A stretch of DNA of 64,000 nt from Strongylocentrotus purpuratus (Eukaryota; Echinodermata; Echinoidea; Camarodonta; Strongylocentrotidae): assembly GCF_000002235.5 (NCBI RefSeq), contig NW_022145609.1, positions 7,263,163 through 7,327,162 of the forward strand, read 5' to 3'. The translations under genes were made by a program, and so were the position numbers. The notes beneath the pieces are model-generated. The model was not told the origin of the DNA. It did no database searches and saw only the letters and a program-made list of their open reading frames with translations. Of this stretch, positions 38,201 to 46,007 are shown piece after piece (position 1 is the first letter of the stretch; the number at the start of each line of letters is the position of its first letter).

Positions 38201-41200
38201 TAACCCTAGGACATCAGGTACCGCGTGACCCTAGGACACCGGAGCCCCGGAGTTTGTATTACCCTAACTCTCACCCTAACCCTAACCCTAGGACACCGGT
38301 TCCCGCGCCACCCTAGGACACCGGGTCCCGCGTCACCCTAGGACACCGGGTCCCGCGCCACCCTAGGACACTGGAGTTTGCGTTACTAACTCTCACCCTA
38401 ACCCTATATAGGACACCGGGTCCCATTTCTGTTTGATTTTCTTCTTCTTTTGCAGTTTTACAAATATATAACAAACAAAACATTTTATACATGACAAAAT
38501 AGTATATGTAAAACAAAGTAAGGTTGGCTGTAAGTAATCAGAAACATCAATCAGTTTTTATTGCTTGATTTTCTTTTTCTTTTTCAGTTTTACAAATATA
38601 TAACAAACAAATCGCATTGAACATTTATACATGACAAAAGATTAAACAAAGTAAGGTTGGCCGTAACTAATCGAAAACATCAAACAGGAGGGTTGACAAA
38701 GTAAGCAAAGCTTGATAGTATGACTACCCTCAATGGATACATAATAATACAAATATGGAGACAAAAATATTGGTAAAATGGAAAAAAAGAAAGAGGGAGA
38801 AAAAAGGGGGAAAAAAGAATTAGGAGGGGGTGTACATCAAAATGTACAGATTTTTGTGGTAGATGGATTTCTATTGATATATTATGGTTATAGTATATTA
38901 TTCTTCTTTTCCCCTTTTCTTGTTTTCAATTTGTTTTACCCACGACCACTTCTTCTTCTTTTTCTTCTCCTTTGATCTTCATCTTCTCAATTAAACCACA
39001 AAGATATTTATGGTTTTCTTTGAAGGCGTCACTGTGCAACACTCTCTAACAGTGATTAACAGTAAATTCTCCCAACGTTTTTTTCTCTGAAACTAAGACA
39101 TAAATCAGGCTTTATAAAATCTTAACACTATATTGAGCCAATTCATTGCTTTGCCGATTTACATTCACCTAACGGTTACCATATGCGCATGCGCACCCTT
39201 ATTATTATCATTATCATGTAGTATTATTCCTCAATCAATTCCCCTTTCTTTTGTTTTCAATTTGTTTTACCCACGACCACTAGGCCCTATTGTTCTCCGA
39301 TCTTTATCTTCTCCCATTTCTCTTATTCTTCTTTTTTTATATTATCAATAATGATAATATTAATAATAATAATGATAATAATTCTCTTTCTCAATATCTC
39401 TCTTCGGACTATAGACTCTTTCTATTGGTCTGTACTTCATTCCTCTCTCCTTTGACGACTTTGCCGGGATTGGGTTGTCTGCCAACGATCCAACGATGTC
39501 CGCACTGTGTGACGTCACCACCCCCTGTGCGTATAGCACATCGTTGGTCGTTGGCTCTCACCAAGAAGGTAACTTTATTGCTCTCAACAAAACTTTGCCG
39601 AGATTGTTTTGCCTGCCAACGGTCCTACGATGTTCAACGAGGCGCAGGAGGGGGGGGGGGGGGGGAATAATAATAAGAGTCTGTAATGATACATTAAAGG
39701 TACTATGTCCCATTTGCAGGCCAAACAAATGAATAAGTTAAATTCCAACTGCATTTGAAAGATAATACTAATCAGAACTTCCCTAAAAAAGGTGGGGCTT
39801 GAAAATGTCTTCAAGTGGGAAAATAACGACTATTAGTTATCAAATCGACTTTAGGGCTATAGAGCCCAAAAGTAATAGTCTTGATTTTCAGACAATTGTA
39901 CCGAATGGTCATACATTTTATGCTGCGCAAAGATTCAATCAGTTTAATCTTGGCCATCACAAGAAGTGGGTTATTGATGTAGGCAAATGCTCATGTACCC
40001 TTTACAACTCTTTTCATGTATGTTATTACCAAAGAAGAAAAAAAGCCAGTCAGTCACTCAATAGTGTCTGACAGTGAAGTCTAGCAAGTAAACGGGTTTC
40101 CATGCATAATTTGAATATGAGGACACTGCTAACGTTTAAATTTCACAGATAGGACATACATGACATATTCATAATTCCTGCAAAGTTCTACAGAATTTGA
40201 GGTTGGCTGCAAAAGGGACATAGTACCTTTAACAAATCGTCTTCTTTCTCTAATAATTAATGAAAGCTAAAACCTTCCGCGCTTTGCGCGGGGGGAGGGG
40301 GGGGGACCGATTAATGAAACACCAAAGCTTCCACGCTGCATGCGCAGGAGCTATAGGGGAAACCTGACTTCAGACAAGGATTATATAAGACTCTTAAGAG
40401 TCGAGAATGGTACAATTACGAATCGTCTTCTTTCTCTAATAATTAAATGAAAGGTCAAAGCTTGCGCGCTTCGCGCGAGAGCAGGGGGGGGGGGGTTGGG
40501 GGGAACTGAATTTCTTCCCCCTTTACTTTTACTTTTAGGCTACCTATTTCCTATATTATTTTCGTTTGGCAATGAGGGACGGGGGGCCAACGTGCCAACG
40601 CGCCAACGCACCTTATTTCCTTTCTTTGTTTGCCATGTAAAGGACACCATAAATTCCCGTTTTTTTTTTTTTCCACTTTATTTTTAGGCCACTTTTCGAC
40701 AGTAGTTAGACCTACATTGATTTCTGACGATTTTCAAGCAATATCAAGGGTAAAACATTACAACTAAGGTGAGAACATCTTTAACAAACTATAAATAAAA
40801 TACTTTGATGTGTAAGAGGTAATAGGAAGGAGTTAAAACATAACAAATAACCATATTTCCATTCTCGAGTTGATGTGATGGCAAATTCAGAAACTGGTCA
40901 CGAATACGAAAGGAAGGGACTACACTAAATTGGTACGTTGGCACGTTGGCGACCAACGGACATACTACGTTTGGGTGGGGTATTCTAAAGTTAAGCCTAT
41001 TTAGTAATCGTCGTAAGCGTAAAATCAAATAAAAGTTGTTGAAAAATCGTGATGCTACTTTAATTTTGTAAATAGGGTCTAAAGGTAACAACAAAACATA
41101 TAATGTGGGACCGAGGAGAACCTCGCCCATATTATGGACTGCAAACACATGATATATTCATTGATATAGGAGGAAATACATACCTGTTTGAAGGCTTCAA

Positions 41201-41276
41201 CGAGTTCTGCAAAGTTCCATGGCTCTACCCCAAACTTCATAATTGCATCAGCCATTTCTTGTTGTACAGTAGACAA
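23270..41276 (-). CDS. SPTLC1: Serine palmitoyltransferase long chain base subunit 1, 14 exons
   Basis: Exons 5' to 3': 41276-41184, 32266-32159, 31393-31299, 30831-30738, 29871-29799, 29472-29340, 28648-28519, 27386-27297, 26893-26786, 26452-26357, 25605-25454, 24750-24633, 24106-24033, 23381-23270. All introns are GT-AG and the frame closes to 491 codons (human protein 473). It is the non-catalytic subunit that joins SPTLC2/3 in the ER membrane to condense serine with palmitoyl-CoA, the first step of sphingolipid synthesis. Seen: a single membrane helix (about 36-55, ...[12 protein letters not shown]), [10 protein letters not shown], the fold-type I aminotransferase body with [30 protein letters not shown] and [10 protein letters not shown], and a conserved C-terminal PPPSIRIAV. 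As in this family the PLP lysine is absent ([15 protein letters not shown]). The residues mutated in human sensory neuropathy, C133 and V144, are conserved (here C145 and V156). The first 31 codons are divergent; Met8 is an alternative start. Intron 1 holds an 8-kb transposon. Confidence 0.95.
27509..28080. mobile_element. hAT-type MITE in SPTLC1 intron 7
   Basis: A 572-bp element bounded by TAGGGCTGTG on the left and CGCAGCCTTA on the right (inverted TAAGGCTGCG). It is flanked by a perfect 8-bp target duplication, GTATAAAT at 27501-27508 and 28081-28088. Subterminal sequences also mirror each other (GGTACCCGAGTAC, ACTCGAATATTCGG). An 8-bp duplication fits hAT. It contains a T-rich low-complexity stretch and no transposase. 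Confidence 0.88.
30388..30679. mobile_element. Palindromic MITE family Y, copy B, in SPTLC1 intron 4
   Basis: Complete relative of the element at 2472-2744. GGGTGTTTCACAAAGACTAA at the left mirrors TTAGTCTTTGTGAAACAACC at the right, with further inverted pairing over TCAACTTTAAGTTGGACTTA and the GCTCTCACC box. No coding capacity; target duplication not identified. Confidence 0.82.
31447..31535 (-). repeat. SINE/LINE 3' tail, inverted, in SPTLC1 intron 2
   Basis: Minus-strand reading gives ATGCGCTATACAAGAACTGA then ATATTATTATTAT, the same ending as the copies at 20380-20517 and 56730-56835. It falls in the intron between exons 2 and 3. Confidence 0.5.
33175..34080. repeat. Minisatellite of CCAACGTG/CCAACGAG words, about 17 units
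   Basis: Units of roughly 45-60 bp: ATCGCCAACGTG, one or two further CCAACGTG words, CCAACGAGCCAACATGAG, TTGAGAGACTTGAA and a short T/A-rich joint. Unit length varies mainly by the number of CCAACGTG words. Minus-strand frames stay open for up to 201 codons (LARWHVGD... repeats) because the unit lacks stops, not because it encodes a protein. Confidence 0.92.
34081..34605. repeat. Degenerate AAAAGGGGCACTT repeats and a GC-rich palindromic end
   Basis: Decayed short tandem units (GATGAAAAGGAGACTGTTTT three times, then AAAAGGGGCACTT-like words) end at a G-run, GGGGCACTGTGCCCC and CTCCCGGGAGCGCCGCCTCTG. The last part resembles a DNA-transposon terminus (reverse reading CAGAGGCGGCGCTCCCGG). No partner terminus was found. 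Confidence 0.5.
34904..36469 (+). CDS. Non-LTR retrotransposon reverse transcriptase (partial ORF2)
   Basis: A single open frame of 521 codons encodes the RT domain and C-terminal region of a LINE. It copies element RNA into DNA at the target site. Seen: RT blocks [67 protein letters not shown] and the catalytic YADD ([11 protein letters not shown]), then a C-terminal Cys/His motif [15 protein letters not shown]. The endonuclease domain is missing, so the copy is 5'-truncated inside ORF2 and the first ATG may not be a real start. The C-terminal motif suits the Jockey/I-like LINE groups; clade is uncertain. It lies antisense to SPTLC1, nested in the 8-kb element. An undamaged frame suggests a recent insertion. 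Confidence 0.9.
   Translation: MVYKILTLLIYFNCIENTCVPKQWLRTKVVAILKPGKDSNEAKNFRPISLLCQTYKLLERLILNRIGPHVDSQLNCEQAGFRPGKSTTGQLLNLTQHIEDGFQNNLITGAVFVDLSAAYDTVNHRRLQTKLHDITNDLKLTRFIQKMMQNRRFFVELDGQKSRWRKQKNGLPQGGVLAPTLYNIYTADIPSTENTRNFIYADDTCITAQHSTFEAVELHLNTALASLSEYYRANYLRANPSKTQVCVFHLKNREAKRELKLKWNNVQLNHCEHPVYLGVKLDRTLSFKKHIEKTIRKVESRNAIIAKLVSSHYGADPKTVQSAAVALCMSSAEYACPVWSRSAHVKKLDTTLNNTYRKITGCLKPTKVEEIYHLAGIGSPNQRRTNTCLKERMKQATDDRHMLHGYLQPHKRLISRHSFLDSVPPPEQNPPPSVKPVLIKGLNLKWPEWQCLNRMRTRMGRCKVNMARWGYAHEGDTLCDCGETQTMDHLLQCGGTGCTDEDLSLVNETAIAAIERWKNLI
34910..36538 (+). mobile_element. 5'-truncated LINE insertion
   Basis: Extends from the RT-coding start to a 3' end after the stop. The end carries TTAATTTAATTTAATTTA directly at the stop and a CGAACGAACGAAC repeat tail at about 36526-36538. 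Target duplications were not identified. Confidence 0.7.
36600..36655. repeat. TAG/TAC trinucleotide repeat, partly palindromic
   Basis: GTAGTAGTAC...TAGTAGTAG turns into TACTACTACTACTACTACTA, so the two halves can pair. Confidence 0.85.
36655..36900 (+). repeat. GCGCGCTTCGCGCG palindrome repeats, left cluster
   Basis: Units of about 113 bp: CAAAGCTTGCGCGCTTCGCG, a G-run, then TTTCAGACAAGGATTAAGAG, TCGAGAATGGTACAA and AATCGTCTTCTTTCTC. There are two full units and one partial unit here, with further copies at 39640-40500 in the same orientation. The GCGCGCTTCGCGCG core can form a hairpin. Confidence 0.85.
37135..38415. repeat. Telomere-like composite minisatellite in SPTLC1 intron 1
   Basis: Two modules alternate irregularly over about 1.28 kb. 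Module A is CCCTAGGACACCGGGTCCCG plus CGTCA (about 25 bp). Module B is GAGTTTGCGTTACCCTAACT followed by CTCACCCTAACCCTAAC. The CCCTAA words equal the animal telomere repeat. On the SPTLC1 transcript strand the array reads as repeated GGGTTAGGG and GGGTGAGAG, so G-quadruplexes could form. It is an interstitial array, since unique sequence flanks it. Confidence 0.92.
38427..38700. repeat. Tandem duplication, about 135-bp unit
   Basis: TTTTACAAATATATAACAAA, TTTATACATGACAAAA, ACAAAGTAAGGTTGGC and ATCA(G/A)AAACATCAA occur in the same order in two adjacent units (about 38430-38553 and 38560-38690). Confidence 0.75.
38900..39645. repeat. Further short direct repeats inside the 8-kb element
   Basis: TTTTCAATTTGTTTTACCCA with CGACCACT recurs at about 38923 and 39254. 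ACTTTGCCGRGATTG with CTGCCAACG and ACGATGT recurs at about 39457-39498 and 39593-39634. No coding function is seen. Confidence 0.7.
39694..40232 (-). mobile_element. TTAA-flanked transposon, family Z copy 2, nested
   Basis: Inverted relative to the copy at 17513-18020, with the same ends (TTAA-AGGTACTATGTCCC and GGGACATAGTACCT-TTAA). It sits inside one unit of the palindrome repeat: flanks AATGATACA and CAAATCGTCTTCTTTC join across a single TTAA into the same order as the undisturbed unit near 40405-40435 (ATGGTACAATTACGAATCG). That gives an internal empty-site comparison. Confidence 0.85.
40233..40500 (+). repeat. GCGCGCTTCGCGCG palindrome repeats, right cluster
   Basis: Three palindrome cores (CCGCGCTTTGCGCGG at about 40267, a decayed copy at about 40330 and GCGCGCTTCGCGCG at about 40462) with CAGACAAGGATTA, AAGAGTCGAGAATGGTACAA and AATCGTCTTCTTTCTCTAAT spacers, in the same orientation as the left cluster at 36655-36900. 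Confidence 0.8.
40585..40612. repeat. Short CCAACGTGCC run near the right terminus
   Basis: GCCAACGTGCCAACGCGCCA plus ACGCACC matches the words of the minisatellite at 33175-34080. An inverted set (ACGTTGGCACGTTGGCG) lies at 40934-40951. Confidence 0.75.
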
Positions 41277-41660
41277 TTAAACAGGAGAAGATGAACGCCT
41301 TTGTTTTGTATAATTTTGTAGGCTCAGCCGGTAAATTTCGTAACTGTGATGTCGCCCTCTAATGTTCAAGTTTGAGGGAAGAAAATTATCAATTTCTCAC
41401 AGTTCAGTGTTTGTTCACGGTTGCAGTCTAGTCTGAGCATGAGCAGATAAAGGTCATTGAAGAACAAATTTTGAAATACACGGAGAAGAAATACTGAATA
41501 CGTGATCATGAACGTTATGTAATCATTATTCATTCATGCACAAGCAGTGCACTCCATGATACACAGGTGGAAGTATTCTTTAAGGGGAAACAAAGGCTAT
41601 ATATAGCACCTCCATCGCTGTAGGAGTGATTATTTCAAAATGTACAAAGTGCACAGTTGG
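41277..41660 (-). promoter_or_regulatory. SPTLC1 5' flank
   Basis: Sequence between the SPTLC1 start codon and the nearest transposon terminus. It must hold the 5' untranslated region and core promoter unless a further upstream exon exists. I see no clear TATA box or initiator. Confidence 0.35.
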
Positions 41661-42430
41661 AGCCAGTGGCGGATCCAGGGGGGGGGGGGGGGGGGGGGGA
41701 GGGGCGTTTTTTTCAAATTTTTGGGAGCAAACAAAAAGGGATGAAAAGGGCCCAAAATATGTGTCATAATTTGGAACTAGACTAATAGAATCCATCAAAA
41801 GCAGATCCAAGATCCTCAGTGTTAAATTGGGCATAAAAAATGCATTCTGGATACATGTATAATGAATTAATAATCTATATACAAACTATAGCCTATAATG
41901 AAAACAAAATGAGCACCTTTATAATATTTTGACTGAGCTGAGGTTATGCAGCTCTGCCCACCTTTGCTTTATGGCTGCCCAGTACCGTGAATGAGGAACG
42001 TGAATGACTAGAGTATCAAGTACAATTGTCATGTATTTGAATGACATTCGTAAATCTGTTAATCAGTATTTTTACAATTTCATAGCTTACAATTAAGTTG
42101 AGCTCGTTCAAAAAGGAATGAATAGGCCTAAACCAGACTAAAATCTAAAATGTGGCCTATTGTAACAAAGGATTGCGTTTAGGACACATCGTTCGCGCTC
42201 TACATTCAAAGAGCCAAAGGAATTTAGTTGCACGCCCTGAACGCTCGAACGTGATTGGTTCGCCCTGCACGAACCACGTGATATATTTTAATGACCCATT
42301 CAAAGAAACCTCTGAGGCGAGGTTACACACAAGATTGCAAACTATCGTTTGGAGGTTACTTATCAATTGCTTCGTTTCGTGGACTTTTTACTTTGCGTCA
42401 GTTAGTTCTTACTTCACCTTGTCGTGAAGG

Positions 42431-42544
42431 ATGGCTTACCAGTATGGACTGTCAAAGTGCGGCTGGTGCACCCGCGGAGGTTCTCGGTGCAAGAGCAAGG
42501 CACCCCTGCGTTGGATATGCATTCTTGTGCTGGCAACACAGACA
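42431..42544 (+). CDS. Possible first coding exon of an unknown gene
   Basis: An ATG after a CpG-bearing segment opens 38 codons: MAYQYGLSKCGWCTRGGSRC then KSKAPLRWICILVLATQT, ending at a plausible donor (ACA|GTAAGG). Upstream are a CCAAT box (GATTGG, 42253), an E-box CACGTG (42275) and an ATATATTTTA (42281). The peptide looks like a Cys- and Arg-rich head followed by the start of a membrane helix. I do not recognise the family and found no second exon. It lies between the two hAT-like termini, so it may be a captured fragment or chance. Confidence 0.3.
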
Positions 42545-43063
42545 GTAAGGAAATATTTTCCTAATGATTTATTTTACCAAACACTTAATATATCCGTTGT
42601 AAATCGGTCGTGGGTAACATGTGAGGATTCTGGGAAGCACACAATCTAGTTATTCTTATCCTTCGATCTGTTCAGCGCAGTCCACCATGAGTCGTACTGT
42701 TATAAGTAGTTTCAAAGGTGATAGAACTATTGTTTCCCTTTTCTAAAATCACGTCTGAACTCATTTTTGAGGCCCTAAAAACAATGATACTTGGTCTTTT
42801 ATGAAAATGATTTTGTTACCAATCATTCTAAACTGCAAATTGATGTGCATTTCTAAACATTGTAGAAAACTGCGCAAATAATGCAGATAAATACATGATT
42901 ATAATTGTAGATTTAAATTATTTGTTATGCCGTTCACAATGAGTATGAAACATAAAAATATGGGGAAGACTTCCTTTTGCGACAGGCACCCAAATTGAAG
43001 TAAAATATGGGTATAGCTAAGTCCGGGAACTTTTTACTCGCACCATGTTAATAGCATTGCACC

Positions 43064-43130
43064 ATGCACACACACACACACACACACACCCACACGCACA
43101 CACACACACACACACGCACACACACACAGT
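43064..43130. repeat. CA microsatellite
   Basis: ACACAC run with a few G interruptions. Confidence 0.9.
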
Positions 43131-43289
43131 CTGAGGAATCTTCAACTGTGAAGGAGGTATAGACTTAACCCAAAGAAGAAGAAGAAGATAATATCTAATA
43201 ATAATAGGAATAATAATTTCCACCCCCCCCCCACCCTTCCTGGATCCGCCACTGTCTTAAACAGCACCCTTTAAAAAATCCTGGCTACG

Positions 43290-45015
43290 CCTATATTGTA
43301 AACGGATGGTCAGCTCTGGTGAAGCTACATACCACTGTCTCTTGTTAGCTCACTAATGATTGACAGATGATGTCACAAGATGAATGAGATCTGGAGCTTT
43401 TTTAGGGTGGAGCTTAGTAGGTCTGAGAAAAATATTTAACAATCTATGAAATATATTCGGATGTTTGAATAAAAAAAATATGAGAGGTATGCAGCCCTGC
43501 ACATCAAGAGGAATCAACTTATATTTGGATATCACCCGATATTTAATATTATATTTCCACTCCCCCCCCCCCCTCCCCCTTCTCTCTCTCTCTCTCTCTC
43601 TGATTAGATATTGTGCTCTAATTTCAACATATTTACTGCATGAACTTTCTTTTCTGTCTTACTTTTATGTATAATGAATAATAATGATTTCTTTTCTGTC
43701 TGTACCCCCTCTCTGTTGATTTCTCTCATTAGGACTTATAAGTTAAAGATTTACTTGTTTGAATATCCTATTTTAGATTCAAATAACGAATTATCTAATC
43801 TTTACTATAAATCCTTTTCAAATCTAGATTTTCTTATTTGAAAACTGCCAATGTCCATTAACATCTTCATTGTACTGATGCTGATACTTTATATTAGATT
43901 CAATTGAGCAATTAATATTTCCCCTCTTGTACTACTTTTAATTTCAATTAAATCAAGACTTTCCGATTTGAGTACTTTATATCATATATTCAAAAAAGGA
44001 AATAGTATTCACCTCTTTTTTCTTCATGTTGATAATACACGATTACCGAAAAATCAACGTAGGCTACGGTAATTTCGATAGCCTTGTACACGCCTATTGA
44101 AACATGAACATGACAATTACTATTGCTTAACCTGGACATCATTTTGTAAAGGCAAGTCAATAGGGTCTTCAAATTGCCCCTAAGATGATATCTTGAAAGT
44201 ATTTTGTGATCGTGTTAAATCCAGGTTTACTTGTTTTAATACTGAACTTTGAAGTAGGGTGAATATAATTGTAAATACAAACATTTGAACAATCTTTTTG
44301 ATATTATTCCTCATCCACGAATGCTGAAGGCCCATTCCATTTATTTTGTTTGGTACCAACTATGAATGGAATGGGGTTTGAATTATTTATGAGATTTTAT
44401 TGTTGAAATCTCGTGTTCTTATTTGTGTTCCTATTATTTCTGTCTTTTAGAATTATACAGATTTGCATGTTCAAATACTGTTCAACAGATACAAAATGAA
44501 ATTTTGCCTCTTCATATCACTATTTGTGTTACATTTTATAGATATGAAACTATATTTACCATGATTTTGCCTTGTTTGAATGGCAGTACATTATTTTCAC
44601 CATAACGATTTTCTTCTTGTTCTTGTGTATACTGTATGCCAGCTGTAAAGTAGGAACTATTCTATTTTTTCAGTATCTTAATTATATATTATTTATAGAT
44701 TCGTTTGTATACTGTATTTAATAACGGTGAACAGAAACGATTACAATGAACATAAACAAATTGGAAAGTCACCATCCCACATAACTTTTCACCTAGGAAT
44801 GATGCATACCCTATTTAAGGTAACGCTATATTTCTTGGTGGTTTTTTAGGGAAGGGGGAGAAGGGGGTAGGACTGATATTCGAATTCGTGTTCCTATTCA
44901 CCATAATGTTTTATTCATTGTTTTTTCCTTTACCATATTCACAACAAACTATAATGTCGTATTCTATTTCTATTTGTTAGAACGTATTAAAAAAAAATCC
45001 CTCATCATTACTTCG
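43290..45015. other. Non-coding, nothing recognised
   Basis: AT-rich DNA with a C-run and CT microsatellite near 43562-43601. No exon supported. Confidence 0.4.
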
Positions 45016-45019
45016 TCAA

Positions 45020-45356
45020 ATTATGACATGTTTAAATATTGTATAATATTCGCTTCATCATGGCATTTAGTGTAGTGTAGGAAGTGCCTGACTGGGAGAT
45101 GGTGACCTGTGAACAGTGGCGTAGACAGGTTCTTACACCTGGGGGGGGATGACTGGGCTGCCAACGCTAGTGAGGGTGCGAAGCGCCCGAGTGAGGGAGC
45201 GAAGGGACCGAGCGGGGGAGGGTGTGGGAGGGGGCTGTCCCCCCTCCCACGGTAGGGAGCTTTTGCAATTTTGAACTTGAAATCGTGCAATCTGATGCAT
45301 ACTTAATGAGGTAAAATAACACACACAAGCGTGCACGCACACACACACATACTCAC

Positions 45357-45406
<50 letters not shown>

Positions 45407-45970
45407 TACGCCTTGAATGGACAGACATACATCGACAAGATCTACACACCGTGGCATACGAATACAGAATGGACTGACACATAGTATTGCATATTGAACC
45501 ACACTACGTATTTATTTATCTCTGTGAATTTTGCTGTTACACCTCTTCAGAAAAAAACCCAATGTCAACTGTGTACACGCAGGTATAGTCTTTGTTGTCT
45601 TGATAGGGGTATGTGGTTATGAATGAAAACAACCTCTGTGGCCATTTGTGAATAGAACACATAAACAACAAACAAATAACGATTAAACTTTGAACAATAT
45701 GTCTGTTCATTATAAAGCATAATAATACGTACATACTATGCTTTTTTTTTTACCTCAAAGAAACAGGCATAGTATCCATAGATGGATATTGGCTGGCGGC
45801 TCATTAACATACAGATACAAAAAACATAAACAGTATCACTATGATCCATGGAGTAACAATACTGCTTTGTAAGTTTGTGAAGAAATCGGAACCATAACGG
45901 CATTGCATCGTTTCAAATTAGGGCATTATTTACTTCTATTTGATCTCAGTCTTATAATAGTAATAGTAAA

Positions 45971-46007
<37 letters not shown>

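Larger units (their letters stand above)
33037..41005. mobile_element. 7,953-bp TIR element (33045-40997) filling SPTLC1 intron 1
   Basis: Terminal inverted repeats of 24 nt (33045-33068 and 40974-40997) agree at 21 positions. Both start GG and share the identical core AACTTTAGAATACCCCACC. A perfect 8-bp direct repeat, TATTTAGT, flanks the element exactly (33037-33044 and 40998-41005). Subterminal CCAACGTGCCAACG words occur next to both ends in mirrored orientation. No transposase was found, so the element is non-autonomous or gutted. An 8-bp duplication with a GG start is compatible with Merlin, MULE or an atypical hAT/P element; I cannot assign it. It carries a minisatellite, a LINE, a telomere-like array, palindrome repeats and a nested TTAA element. 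Without it SPTLC1 intron 1 would be about 0.96 kb, like its neighbours. Confidence 0.8.
41664..43254. mobile_element. hAT-like termini (CAGTGGCGGATCCAGG), possibly one element
   Basis: CAGTGGCGGATCCAGG followed by a G-run at 41664 is mirrored exactly by CCTGGATCCGCCACTG at 43239-43254, preceded by a C-run. Such ends are widespread hAT termini. Flanking 8-mers (GTTGGAGC and TCTTAAAC) do not match, so either two partial elements or a rearranged copy is present. No transposase frame is visible. A further hAT-like end, CCTGGCTACGCC, lies at about 43278. Confidence 0.6.

Noticed and set aside
37135-38415. True chromosome end
   Set aside because: Telomere-like repeats are mixed with another module and are flanked on both sides by intron sequence of SPTLC1.
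45133-45402. Minus-strand frame starting with Cys-Val repeats
   Set aside because: It is a CA microsatellite inside the hAT element.
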